NCBI GenBank assembly: GCA_017483465.1
Contig: JAFUWN010000076.1
Location: 1 to 64,000, forward strand
DNA length: 64,000 nt
Direction of reading: 5' to 3'
DNA from: Oscillospiraceae bacterium
GTDB taxonomy: Bacteria > Bacillota > Clostridia > Oscillospirales > Ruminococcaceae
Part shown: positions 18,453 through 27,143 of the stretch, in pieces
How positions within the stretch are numbered: position 1 is the first letter of the stretch
Layout of the letters: the number at the start of each line of letters is the position of its first letter
Position numbers and translations under genes: made by a program
Notes under the pieces: model-generated
The model's database searches: none
What the model was told of the DNA's origin: nothing
What the model saw: the letters and a program-made list of their open reading frames with translations, nothing else

Positions 18453-20423
18453 ATGTTTTCATGGATTATCTGTATTATTTTATCACTGCTGTGTCTGATC
18501 ATGACACTGTACTGGCTGTTCTTTGCCAAAAAACAGCAGCTCGCAGCAGCATTCTGGTTTCTGATGCTGACAGGCTTTTTCTCGTATTTTCCTACTTATA
18601 TTGAAAAATATGATCTGATCAATGCCGCTGTCTGCGATGCGGTCAACCTGATGCAGATTGTCACACTGAATTCCAATACTTACGAAACCTATCAGCCGCA
18701 GATTGCAAGCAAACTGGTATTTTACCTGTGTATTTCTGTCAGAGGCTGTGTACATCTTGCCGCTCCGCCTCTGTTTGCCTTTGCTACCTATACGTTTATA
18801 CGCAAGTATCTTGAAAAATGGAAGGCTGAAAAAATCGTCAAAAAGAAAAAAAGAATCTATGTCTTTTCCTGTATGAATCTCCAGGCTCAGAAAATCGCTC
18901 TCAGCCTTGCCGCAAATTCGGATAAGTCAACCGCAGTGATTTTCTATGAAACAAGTACCATCTGTGAGGAACTGGAAGAACAGTTCGGTGCAAAAGAAGT
19001 TTCCCATATCAGTCATAAAATGAAACTGGATGTACAGACCAATAAACTCCCGGACATTGATCTGGAAACCTGTGAACTGTATTTCATTCTGCTGAATAAT
19101 TCGGATGAAAATATTGAACTGGGTCTCAGACTGGAGGCATATTATAAAAATAAAATCCGGTTCTGCAATCATATTCATATTATTGCCTTTTCCGAAAACA
19201 GCGATTCTGATGAAACCATTATTGATTCGATCAATACTTCGCTGGATTTGCGTGTAATCAATGCCGACCGGATCTTTTCTTATCGCCTGATGACAGAAAC
19301 ACCGCTGTATCATGCCATTCATCACCAGAAACTTTCTGTTCTGATTTCGGGAGATACTGCTTTAGCAAAAGAGCTTTTGTCAGCCGTCCTGCTGTGCGGA
19401 CAGCTGCCGGATATTACCCTGAAAATTCATCTGATTACAGAACATGCCGAAGCTTTCCGGGAATATCTTGCACTGTATTTCCCGGAAATTCTCTGCTCAG
19501 ACTATCAGATACAGATCTCAGAGGGAACACCGGATAATCCCGCTTATCTGGAGACCATCCGTTCTTATGATGCCGATGTGGATTATGTCATTCTGTGCGA
19601 TCAAGACGACAGTCAGAACGTCCGGACAGCTGTCATGTTAAGACGCTTTTTCCTGACAGATAACAAACAGTTCACACATAAGCCGATTATTGCAGCAAGA
19701 ATTAAAAATACAAAAAAAGCCAATATTATCCGGAAATCCAAATTTGAAATCGAACCGTTCGGAAGTGATGCCCTGCTGTATTCCTATCAGGAAATTACAA
19801 ACTCTGAACTGGAAGCCCTCGCTAAACGAGTACATTTTGCATACTGTGGCATTCCGGAAAATCCGGACGAAACGGCCTGCCTTGAGGCGATACAGTCTTA
19901 TTATGAACTGGAATATAACAGAAAATCCAGTGTAGCCATGGCATTGAGCATTTCTTATAAACTCTGGCAGATGGGATTCAGCATGAAACCCTCTGCTGTG
20001 CCGGATGTTACTGTACTGAAACAGTATCTTGCAGATACGGACTTAACCCGCTGTGCAGAGGCAGAACATCAGAGATGGCTTGCCTATGTCCGGTCTGAAG
20101 GCAGCCGCAGAATGTCAGTGGAAGATGCCGAGATCATTGCCGGGAATGCTCCTCAGCTCATGAAAAAACTGGGCAACTCCGTTTATCTGGGAATGCATAT
20201 GGATATGATTCCGCTTCAGGAGATTTCTGCTGCAACAGCGGAAATTAACCGGAGATGTGCTGAAAATACCAGTTTTGCCCCTAAGAAAGATACTACACAC
20301 ACAGATGAATTTATTCTCAGAGCTTTGCCGGATATTCTTGGAAATGCAAACTGGCAGCGTTATACAGGCGGATATGTCTATAAAATAGAACAGCAAGATC
20401 ATCCGTTGCTTCTGGAATCCTGA
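18453..20423 (+). CDS. Membrane protein with tandem TrkA-N-like Rossmann domains and a RyR-like domain
   Basis: This 656-residue protein has three hydrophobic helices in the first 115 residues (about 2-24, 30-50, 87-115) and then a cytoplasmic part. Two Rossmann-type segments follow, starting near residue 130 ('RIYVFSCMNLQAQKIALSLA') and near 292 ('KLSVLISGDTALAKELLSAV'); they look like the NAD/nucleotide-binding RCK/TrkA-N fold. The C-terminal part resembles the RyR domain: 'AEAEHQRWLAYVRSEG' (His539, Trp542) and later 'MIPLQEI'. Membrane plus two RCK-like domains recalls a ligand-gated channel, but no potassium filter is seen. AGGAGG precedes the ATG, 21 bp after the TIR-TPR gene, and a terminator follows. 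The function is unknown; nucleotide sensing is inference. Confidence 0.8.
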   Translation: MFSWIICIILSLLCLIMTLYWLFFAKKQQLAAAFWFLMLTGFFSYFPTYIEKYDLINAAVCDAVNLMQIVTLNSNTYETYQPQIASKLVFYLCISVRGCVHLAAPPLFAFATYTFIRKYLEKWKAEKIVKKKKRIYVFSCMNLQAQKIALSLAANSDKSTAVIFYETSTICEELEEQFGAKEVSHISHKMKLDVQTNKLPDIDLETCELYFILLNNSDENIELGLRLEAYYKNKIRFCNHIHIIAFSENSDSDETIIDSINTSLDLRVINADRIFSYRLMTETPLYHAIHHQKLSVLISGDTALAKELLSAVLLCGQLPDITLKIHLITEHAEAFREYLALYFPEILCSDYQIQISEGTPDNPAYLETIRSYDADVDYVILCDQDDSQNVRTAVMLRRFFLTDNKQFTHKPIIAARIKNTKKANIIRKSKFEIEPFGSDALLYSYQEITNSELEALAKRVHFAYCGIPENPDETACLEAIQSYYELEYNRKSSVAMALSISYKLWQMGFSMKPSAVPDVTVLKQYLADTDLTRCAEAEHQRWLAYVRSEGSRRMSVEDAEIIAGNAPQLMKKLGNSVYLGMHMDMIPLQEISAATAEINRRCAENTSFAPKKDTTHTDEFILRALPDILGNANWQRYTGGYVYKIEQQDHPLLLES

Positions 20424-20424
20424 C

Positions 20425-20467
20425 AAACCCTCCCTGTATGCCGTATTACGCCATACAGGGAGGGTTT
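20425..20467 (+). terminator. Terminator of the TIR-TPR operon
   Basis: A 16-bp stem (AAACCCTCCCTGTATG with its complement, 20425-20467) has an 11-base loop and ends in TTTCTG. Position right after the stop codon and stem strength support it, although the U-run is short. Confidence 0.8.
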
Positions 20468-20528
20468 CTGCGTTCCGGACGGAGCAGGAGAAATAAAAAT
20501 ACTATATTTTAATCTGTTTTTGTTGTTT

Positions 20529-20702
20529 CAATCCACACCATAACCCTGATGATGTCAAAAAATATAAGCCATGGTGGTTCTGTTATTGATAGTATAGCCT
20601 ATATTTTTGATGCTGTCAAGTGGATTGCTTCATGTCAGTGGGAGATACCAATTCTTTCCGCTCCCACTGCCGTTTCATAATGTCCACCGCTTAAAGAAGC
20701 GG
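20529..20702. mobile_element. Decayed IS200/IS605-like end or miniature palindromic element
   Basis: This part of the 357-bp gene-free gap has three nested structures. An imperfect ~99-bp palindrome is bounded by CAATCCAC (20529-20536) and GTGGATTG (20620-20627). A perfect 9-bp hairpin CAGTGGGAG / CTCCCACTG follows (20636-20669). A small CCGCTT-aaag-AAGCGG hairpin followed by GGG lies at 20687-20705. Subterminal hairpins of this kind are typical of IS200/IS605 ends and the RNA region beside tnpB, but no transposase or TnpB reading frame is present. It reads as a solo end or a non-autonomous relic. Confidence 0.5.
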
Positions 20703-20718
20703 GGGATTCAAAATTTTG

Positions 20719-20747
20719 TTGAAAAAATCTATATTTTATGTTATAAT
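20719..20747 (+). promoter_or_regulatory. Extended -10 promoter of the GH30 gene
   Basis: TTGAAA (20719-20724), 17 bp, TATAAT (20742-20747) preceded by TGt. It lies just beyond the putative mobile-element relic. Confidence 0.78.
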
Positions 20748-20780
20748 AATAAAAACAATCCATGAAAGGAAGAAGTTATC

Positions 20781-23366
20781 ATGAAATTTTTTCAAAAAAG
20801 CATATCATTTCTCCTGACAGCAGGACTGCTGACAGCCGGCATGACCGGCAGTCTCTGCACAGAAGCCGTACAGACAGTCACACTTTCCCCGATCAGTACT
20901 TACGAAATCAATGACGGTGTTTTTGAAGGCTGGGGAACTTCTCTTTGCTGGTGGGCTAACCGTCTGGGCTATTCCGATTCGCTGGCACAGCAGGCAGCAG
21001 ATGTCTTCTACGGAGATGACGGCCTCCGGCTGAATATTGCAAGATTCAATATCGGCGGCGGTGATGACCCGTCACATACCCATATTACAAGAACAGATTC
21101 CAATATGCCCGGCTATACTGTCTATCAGAACAACAGCGTTTCTTATGACTGGAATGCAGATTATAATCAGAGAAATGTTCTGCTCCGGTCAATCGAAGCC
21201 GCCGGAGAGGATATGATTGTTGAAATGTTCTCCAATTCACCGCCTTATTATATGACGAAATCCGGCTGTTCCAGCGGCGGATTTGATCCCAATGCCAATA
21301 ATCTGAAAGATGACTGCTATGATGATTTTGCTGAATATCTGGCCGAAGTCTGTGAGCATTACGAAACAGAATGGGGCGTTTCTATTCAGAGCATTGATGC
21401 CATGAATGAACCGTATACCAATTACTGGAGTGCAAACAGTCCGAAACAGGAAGGCTGTCATTTCGATCAGGGGGATTCGCAGTCTTCTGTCATTACAGAA
21501 CTGCGGAAATCTTTGAATTCCAGAGGCCTGAATGATATTATGATTTCCGGTACAGATGAAACCTCTATTGATACACAGATTACTTCTTATAATCTGCTTT
21601 CCGAAGAAGCTAAAAATGCAGTATCCCGTATTGATACGCATACCTATTCCGGAAGCAAGCGTTCAGCTCTGAAAGATACTGCTCTCTCTGCCGGAAAAAA
21701 TCTCTGGATGAGCGAAGTAGACGGCGGTGCAACTGCCGGAACCAATGCCGGAGAAATGGGGGCTGCCCTCTGGCTTGCCGGCAGAATTACAACAGACCTG
21801 AATGATCTGAATGCTTCTGCATGGATTATGTGGCAGGTGATTGATAATCATATTTCTAAAACCGGCTATAACGGCAATCAGGACAAGGGCATGGTAGATA
21901 CTTCCGGCGGTTACTGGGGTGTTGCAGTTGCCGATCATGATAATAATACAATCATCCTGACAAAGAAATATTATGCGTTCGGACAATATACAAGATATAT
22001 CCGCCCCGGCATGGTTATGCTGAATTCTTCCGGCTCGACAGTAGCGGCCTATGATCCGGACAGCGGACAGCTTGTCATTGTTGCCTATAATACTTCTGCT
22101 TCTGCGAGCGATATGAATTTTGATCTTTCCGGTTTTGCTCAGACCGGCACATCCGCACAGGCCATCCGGACAAGCAGTACGGAAAACTGGAAAAATATCG
22201 GAAATATCGCACTTTCAGGCGATATGCTCCGAACCTCTCTTGCACCCAATTCCGTTACGACTTTTATTATCGAAAACTGTTCCGGCAGTATCAGCCTGGA
22301 AAATCAGATTGCTCTGACAGAAGACAGGCTTTCCGGCACAAATTCATGGAAAAATACAGAATCTGCCAATTATCAGAAAGTATTTGATAATAATAACTTC
22401 ACTTATTTTGACGGAGTCGGCGGCGGATGGGTGCAGGCTGACCTCGGAGCTGTTTACGATCTGACAGCAATCGGCTATTGTCCCAGACAGGGCTATGAAT
22501 ACCGCATGGCTGACAGTATGTTTGAAATTTCTCAGGACGGCGAAAACTGGCATACGGTTTACACCGTTTCCGGACAGCCCAGTTTCGGTATGCATTATAT
22601 TACCCGCTTTTCCGGCGGAAATACGGCAAGATATGTCCGCTATGCCGTACCCGAGGGAAAGCCCGAAAATGACTATAATCATGATGATGTCTATTGCTGC
22701 AATATCGCTGAAATCAAAATTTACGGCGATCTGAACCCGGCAGAACAGTATGAAAAACTGCTCCCTGTGCAGACTTCCGGTTCGGATTCCTGGCATAGTA
22801 TTGAAGCCTATGATTATCGGAAAGTCTTTGACGGCGATACCGGAACTTATTTTGACGGAGTCGGTGCCGGATGGGTGCAGGCTGATCTGGAAACGCTCTG
22901 CGATCTGAAAGCAATTGGCTTCTGTCCACGGAAAGGCTATGAATACCGTATGCCTGACAGTATGTTTGAAATTTCTCAGGACGGCGAAACATGGACGGCT
23001 GTTTATACTGTACCGGATAAACCCGATTTTTCCATGCATTATATTCATCTGCCTGAAAATACCACAGCAAACTATGTCCGCTTCCGTGTTCCGGAAGGCA
23101 GTCCGTCCAATATCTGGAATCAGGATGATGTTTATTGCTGTAATATCGCTGAAATTGAATTATACGGCTCTCCGCTGGAACAGCCTGTCATAAAAGGCGA
23201 TATTGACGGCAACGGAAAAAAAGAAACTGCTGATCTGATTCTGCTTCAGAAATATCTGCATAAGAAAGGCCATCTGCCTGAAAACAGTTCTGCCGATCTC
23301 ACAGAAGACGGAATCGTTAATATTTTTGATCTGATTCTGCTCAAACGTCTCTTACTGCATTCCTGA
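20781..23366 (+). CDS. Secreted GH30-family glycosidase with two CBM32-like domains and dockerin
   Basis: This is an 861-residue secreted enzyme: signal peptide (about 1-30), a GH30-type barrel and beta domain (about 35-500), two F5/8-type C (CBM32-like) domains of about 150 residues that are close copies of each other (about 505-655 and 656-803), and a type I dockerin (about 805-861). Candidate catalytic residues are Glu210 in 'DAMNEPY' (acid/base) and Glu312 in 'WMSEVDGG' (nucleophile). The opening 'FEGWGTSLCWWANRLG' is typical of endo-beta-1,6-galactanases of GH30 rather than of glucuronoxylanases, so arabinogalactan side chains are a likely substrate; this is inference. GGAAGAAG precedes the ATG. 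Confidence 0.88.
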   Translation: MKFFQKSISFLLTAGLLTAGMTGSLCTEAVQTVTLSPISTYEINDGVFEGWGTSLCWWANRLGYSDSLAQQAADVFYGDDGLRLNIARFNIGGGDDPSHTHITRTDSNMPGYTVYQNNSVSYDWNADYNQRNVLLRSIEAAGEDMIVEMFSNSPPYYMTKSGCSSGGFDPNANNLKDDCYDDFAEYLAEVCEHYETEWGVSIQSIDAMNEPYTNYWSANSPKQEGCHFDQGDSQSSVITELRKSLNSRGLNDIMISGTDETSIDTQITSYNLLSEEAKNAVSRIDTHTYSGSKRSALKDTALSAGKNLWMSEVDGGATAGTNAGEMGAALWLAGRITTDLNDLNASAWIMWQVIDNHISKTGYNGNQDKGMVDTSGGYWGVAVADHDNNTIILTKKYYAFGQYTRYIRPGMVMLNSSGSTVAAYDPDSGQLVIVAYNTSASASDMNFDLSGFAQTGTSAQAIRTSSTENWKNIGNIALSGDMLRTSLAPNSVTTFIIENCSGSISLENQIALTEDRLSGTNSWKNTESANYQKVFDNNNFTYFDGVGGGWVQADLGAVYDLTAIGYCPRQGYEYRMADSMFEISQDGENWHTVYTVSGQPSFGMHYITRFSGGNTARYVRYAVPEGKPENDYNHDDVYCCNIAEIKIYGDLNPAEQYEKLLPVQTSGSDSWHSIEAYDYRKVFDGDTGTYFDGVGAGWVQADLETLCDLKAIGFCPRKGYEYRMPDSMFEISQDGETWTAVYTVPDKPDFSMHYIHLPENTTANYVRFRVPEGSPSNIWNQDDVYCCNIAEIELYGSPLEQPVIKGDIDGNGKKETADLILLQKYLHKKGHLPENSSADLTEDGIVNIFDLILLKRLLLHS

Positions 23367-23375
23367 TTTTTATAA

Positions 23376-23421
23376 ATCCCCCTGTATTGCCTCAGATAAG
23401 GCAGTACAGGGGGATTTTTTT
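23376..23421 (+). terminator. Terminator of the GH30 gene
   Basis: Stem AATCCCCCTGTA / TACAGGGGGATT with an inner GCCT/AGGC helix (23376-23416), followed by seven T. Confidence 0.9.
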
Positions 23422-23500
23422 ATTGCATATATAGAAAAAATATCTAAAAACAGAATAGTATTTTAATAAAAATTTGTAAAATATTTATTTCAGCGAAACA

Positions 23501-23531
23501 TTGACATTGACGTAACGTCAAGTGCTATAAT
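23501..23531 (+). promoter_or_regulatory. MerR-type promoter/operator with 19-bp spacer
   Basis: TTGACA (23501-23506) and TATAAT (23526-23531) are 19 bp apart, the abnormal spacing that MerR regulators correct by twisting DNA. The spacer holds a perfect palindrome TTGACGT-A-ACGTCAA (23507-23521). The regulator encoded directly downstream is the obvious ligand. Confidence 0.88.
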
Positions 23532-23541
23532 AAAACTGGTG

Positions 23542-24234
23542 ATGACAATGGAAGAACTGAAAACCATAAACGAAGTATGCAAACTGCTGGATATGACTTC
23601 ACGTACAATACGCTATTATGAACAGTGCGGCTTGATAAAAACAGTGCGTGAAAGCAAAACCGCTCCCCGCAGACTGGATCAAATAAATATCGAACGTCTG
23701 TGGAGAATACGGTTTCTCAGAAAACTGGGTCTTGCTCTGGATGAAATCTCAAATGTGATCGACAGCGACCAAAAGGCAGCAGAGCTGATTCACAGCAAAA
23801 CCGCAGAATTAAAAGCAGAAATAGACTCTCTGACGGATCGTATCGGACTGCTGGAAAAAGTGCTTATGCTCGCACAGGACGGCAAAAATATTTATGCAGT
23901 CGAATTAAAATCGGATCAGCCACTGAATCCCGAAGAAAATTTAAAAATAGCCGCTGCCTGTACAAAGCTTCTGCTTGAATGCAGATTCTCGGAATTAAAA
24001 ACATATTTGAATTATGATATGAAAACAATGCCGCCTGAATTCTTTGCGGCAAGCTGGAACGCACATATTAAACCCTGCGGAAATTTTCTCTCTGTAGGAG
24101 AACAAATTATTGACGGCAATGCCGTGATTAACAAACTGCATTATGAAAAACTTGGCGTAGCTGTCAGAATTACAATAAGCAGCGGAATTGTAATTGGTCT
24201 GCTGCTGCAATATTTTAAGGAGAAGAATTTATGA
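23542..24234 (+). CDS. MerR-family transcriptional regulator
   Basis: This is a 230-residue regulator. The N-terminal winged helix has 'INEVCKLLDMTSRTIRYYEQ' and 'RRLDQINIERLWRIRFLRKL', followed by a coiled-coil dimerisation helix to about residue 115. The C-terminal effector region of about 115 residues is not recognised. MerR proteins activate promoters with 19-bp spacers, and such a promoter sits immediately upstream. The -10 box ends only about 10 bp before this ATG and no ribosome binding site is visible, so the mRNA may be leaderless, starting at GTG 23539 or ATG 23542; ATG 23548 is another option. The stop overlaps the next start by four bases (ATGA). Confidence 0.9.
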   Translation: MTMEELKTINEVCKLLDMTSRTIRYYEQCGLIKTVRESKTAPRRLDQINIERLWRIRFLRKLGLALDEISNVIDSDQKAAELIHSKTAELKAEIDSLTDRIGLLEKVLMLAQDGKNIYAVELKSDQPLNPEENLKIAAACTKLLLECRFSELKTYLNYDMKTMPPEFFAASWNAHIKPCGNFLSVGEQIIDGNAVINKLHYEKLGVAVRITISSGIVIGLLLQYFKEKNL

Positions 24235-25337
24235 GTATCATCAAAAAAATATTAAAAATTATCAGTATCCTGTTATCAGTTATTATTATACTGACACTTC
24301 TGATATTTGCAGGCTTATTCATCAATCATTGTATCAGACTGTCCGGAAATAAAAAATTTTTAGAAGAAAAAGGCTATTATCATCTTGTTTCTGCCGGAGA
24401 TCATAATCTGAATCTGATCACATACGGCGGTGCAGAGGAAAAACACAGAATCATTGCACTCGGCGGCAATGGTGCCGGCTTTCCGGTTGAGCTTCAGAAA
24501 CTGGCTGACGAACTGTCGGAGGATGGTGCTGTCTATTATCTGGCTCGCCCCGGCTATGACGGCAGTGATGATGTAAAAGAAGATATGACTGTTGATTTTG
24601 TCGTGGAAGATTACCGCTCGGCACTCCGAAATGCTGGGATTGAAGCTCCTTATGTACTAATGCCGCATTCTTATGCCAGCATTCTTGCGACGTATTGGGA
24701 GAGCCGATATCCTGATGAAATCGAAGCTATGATTGATCTGGACGGCGTTGTTGCACGGACTTTTACAGATGAGGAAATGGAAAAAATGCAGGAAGAAGAT
24801 AACGAAGCCGCTATGAGATCGCTCAGAGTCGTCATGAATACTGGCATTGGAGATGCAGCAATCCGGGTTTTCAATCCGGAAAAACCGGAATATTCAGAAG
24901 ACGAACAGCGTATCTCTGATGCCATGACACTCATGACAATGGGAAGCCGGGCATTTAGCTCAGAAATCCGCTGTGTGACGGATAATATCCTGACAACATG
25001 GGAGATGATGCAGCCGAATGATGTACCGAAACTTTATATCAATGCTGAAAACGGCTATCATACACTGGAAGAATTGAAAGCCGCTGATGTACTCTCAGAA
25101 TACAGAATCAACGAACTGACACCCGATTTTGAAGGCAGTCCGGAAGAACGCAGAAAAAAAGCCTACGAAATGGAATGGGAATTGACACAGGAATATAAAA
25201 AAGAAAAAATACAGCCGTTTGTAGAAAAACTCGGCAACTGTCAGATTGCAGATCTGCCCGGCAGTCACTTTATTCACTGGGAAAAACCAGAGGAATGCGG
25301 AGAGATCATCAGAGATTTTCTCAATAATTTAAACTGA
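24231..25337 (+). CDS. Membrane-anchored alpha/beta hydrolase
   Basis: The protein has 368 residues. An N-terminal membrane helix (about 10-33) anchors an alpha/beta-hydrolase domain. The nucleophile elbow is 'PHSYAS' with Ser147, replacing the usual G-x-S-x-G. A catalytic His is likely in 'GSHFIHWEKPEE' (His346). An 'ARPGYDGS' segment lies near the oxyanion region. The natural substrate is unknown. It overlaps the MerR gene by ATGA with AAGGAG upstream, so the two form one operon. The regulator probably senses a compound that the hydrolase handles; this is inference from arrangement only. Confidence 0.85.
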   Translation: MSIIKKILKIISILLSVIIILTLLIFAGLFINHCIRLSGNKKFLEEKGYYHLVSAGDHNLNLITYGGAEEKHRIIALGGNGAGFPVELQKLADELSEDGAVYYLARPGYDGSDDVKEDMTVDFVVEDYRSALRNAGIEAPYVLMPHSYASILATYWESRYPDEIEAMIDLDGVVARTFTDEEMEKMQEEDNEAAMRSLRVVMNTGIGDAAIRVFNPEKPEYSEDEQRISDAMTLMTMGSRAFSSEIRCVTDNILTTWEMMQPNDVPKLYINAENGYHTLEELKAADVLSEYRINELTPDFEGSPEERRKKAYEMEWELTQEYKKEKIQPFVEKLGNCQIADLPGSHFIHWEKPEECGEIIRDFLNNLN

Positions 25338-25364
25338 TCAGCTTATTTTATTTATGAATATATA

Positions 25365-25397
25365 AATCAAAGCACAGCTTCCGGAAGAAGCTGTGCT
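25365..25397 (-). terminator. Terminator of the SulP transporter gene
   Basis: Perfect 11-bp stem AGCACAGCTTC / GAAGCTGTGCT (25371-25397, loop of 5). On the minus strand it is followed by TTTGATTT. It may also help to end the convergent hydrolase transcript, but there is no U-run on that side. Confidence 0.7.
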
Positions 25398-25405
25398 GAA
25401 ATCAG

Positions 25406-27088
25406 TTATGCTTTCTGAAGAGAAGCTTCAATTTCAGAAGCCCGAATCAGTGCAGTATCAATATGTGTGCAGAAATTTTCCTTTCCGACACGTTCCAGAA
25501 ACCCTGCTTTTTCCATAACATGAAGCGGCTGTTCGTTCACATGGGAGAAAACAGCTCTGATATGATGACGCTCACATCTGTCAATGATATGCGACAGAGA
25601 TTCCACTCCGGCGGCATCCATGGCCGGAACATTCCGCATTCTGATAATTAAAACATCAATATTGGTATCATCCAGCAGATATTTGTATTTATCCGCAGCA
25701 GCAAAAAACATGGGGCCGTTGATTTCATAAACACGGGTTCTTGCCGGAATCTTCTTGAGCAGAATGTTATCAGGGTCAGTGTCTTCGTCATCCACATCCA
25801 CCCATGCATGAGCTTCGGTCACATCAGCCATACGCTTCATGAACAGCAGAGCCGCCAGCACCAGACCTGCTCCGATCGCAACAACCAGATCAAAAACAAC
25901 GGTCAGAATCAATGTTATAAATAAAACCGCAATATCACTCTTCGGAGCAGTTTTCACCATGTTCCGGATGTTTCGCCATCCGCACATATTGTAGGCTACA
26001 ATGAACAGAATCGCCGCAATTGTCGGCATCGGAATCATGGAAGCATATGGCATCAGAACTAACAGAATCAGCAGAACAACGACAGAATGTACCATGCCTG
26101 CTACCGGAGTCCGGCCGCCGTTCTTGACATTGGCCGCTGTCCGGGCGATTGCACCTGTAGCAGGAATGCCGCCGAACAGGGCAGAACCGATATTCGCCGC
26201 ACCCTGTGCGATAAGTTCCATATTGGAACGGTGCTTCGAACCGATCATGCCATCAGATACAACACAAGAAAGCAGAGATTCTACAGCGGCAAGCACGGCA
26301 ATCGTAAACGCATTCGGAAGAAGAGACTTGATTCTGCTCAGTGATACCGCCGGAAGTGTGAAATGCGGCGGTGCTGAAGAGATTGTATATAAATCTCCGA
26401 TGGTATTGACTTTCATGCCTGTGAGCTTCACTACAGCTGAACATACCAGTACGGCAATCAGAGAAGCCGGAATCTTTTCGAGCTTCTTCGGCCACAGAAT
26501 CAGTATCGCAAGTGACAGCAAACCAATCAGAAACGCCTGTAAATGAAACGTATCCAGACAAAATATTACTTCTTTGAGTTTATCCATCGTTTCGACAGGA
26601 GATCCACGGAATGTCAGGCCGAGAAAATCCTTGATCTGTCCGATCACGATAGTCACGGCAATTCCGAATGTGAACCCTGAAGTGATCGTCCCCGGAATGT
26701 ATTTGATCAGCCCGCCGAACCGGCAGAATCCCATAATCATCATCATGATTCCGGCAAGTACGGTGGAAATTACAAGACCGTCCATGCCTTCCGAAGCAAC
26801 AATCCCGGCGACAATGGTCGCAAATGCAGCAGTAGGGCCTGCAATCTGAACACGGCTTCCGCCCAGAAACGATACGATAAATCCGGCGACAATCGCAGTA
26901 TACAAGCCCTGTTCCGGATTGACTCCCGAAGCCAGTGCAAGTGCAATCGACAGCGGAAGTGCGATCACGGCGACAATGATACCTGCTACTACATCATTTA
27001 TGAACTGTGTACCGGAATATTGCTTTATGACCGAAAATAATTTCGGCTTGAGTTTTTCTTCCGGCTTTTTTTTGACTGTTTCTTCCAT
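25406..27088 (-). CDS. SulP-family anion transporter with STAS domain
   Basis: This 560-residue inner-membrane transporter has the SulP core with many membrane helices. Segments include 'AVIALPLSIALALASGV', 'YTAIVAGFIVSFLGGSRVQI' and 'GPTAAFATIVAGI'. A C-terminal cytoplasmic STAS domain spans about 435-555. SulP proteins move sulfate, bicarbonate or other anions, usually with sodium or protons, and the anion cannot be assigned here. AAGGAGTG precedes the ATG. It has its own promoter and terminator and is therefore monocistronic. Confidence 0.93.
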   Translation of the reverse strand: MEETVKKKPEEKLKPKLFSVIKQYSGTQFINDVVAGIIVAVIALPLSIALALASGVNPEQGLYTAIVAGFIVSFLGGSRVQIAGPTAAFATIVAGIVASEGMDGLVISTVLAGIMMMIMGFCRFGGLIKYIPGTITSGFTFGIAVTIVIGQIKDFLGLTFRGSPVETMDKLKEVIFCLDTFHLQAFLIGLLSLAILILWPKKLEKIPASLIAVLVCSAVVKLTGMKVNTIGDLYTISSAPPHFTLPAVSLSRIKSLLPNAFTIAVLAAVESLLSCVVSDGMIGSKHRSNMELIAQGAANIGSALFGGIPATGAIARTAANVKNGGRTPVAGMVHSVVVLLILLVLMPYASMIPMPTIAAILFIVAYNMCGWRNIRNMVKTAPKSDIAVLFITLILTVVFDLVVAIGAGLVLAALLFMKRMADVTEAHAWVDVDDEDTDPDNILLKKIPARTRVYEINGPMFFAAADKYKYLLDDTNIDVLIIRMRNVPAMDAAGVESLSHIIDRCERHHIRAVFSHVNEQPLHVMEKAGFLERVGKENFCTHIDTALIRASEIEASLQKA

Positions 27089-27143
27089 AAAAGCACTCCT
27101 TTTTCATCTTCTCAACAATATAAAAATTTCAGAAACGTATATT

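Noticed and set aside
20525-20560. GTTTCAATCCACACC at 20524 resembles the end of some CRISPR repeats.
   Set aside because: There is a single copy with no regularly spaced second repeat and no cas gene; the sequence is better explained as the arm of the palindromic element.
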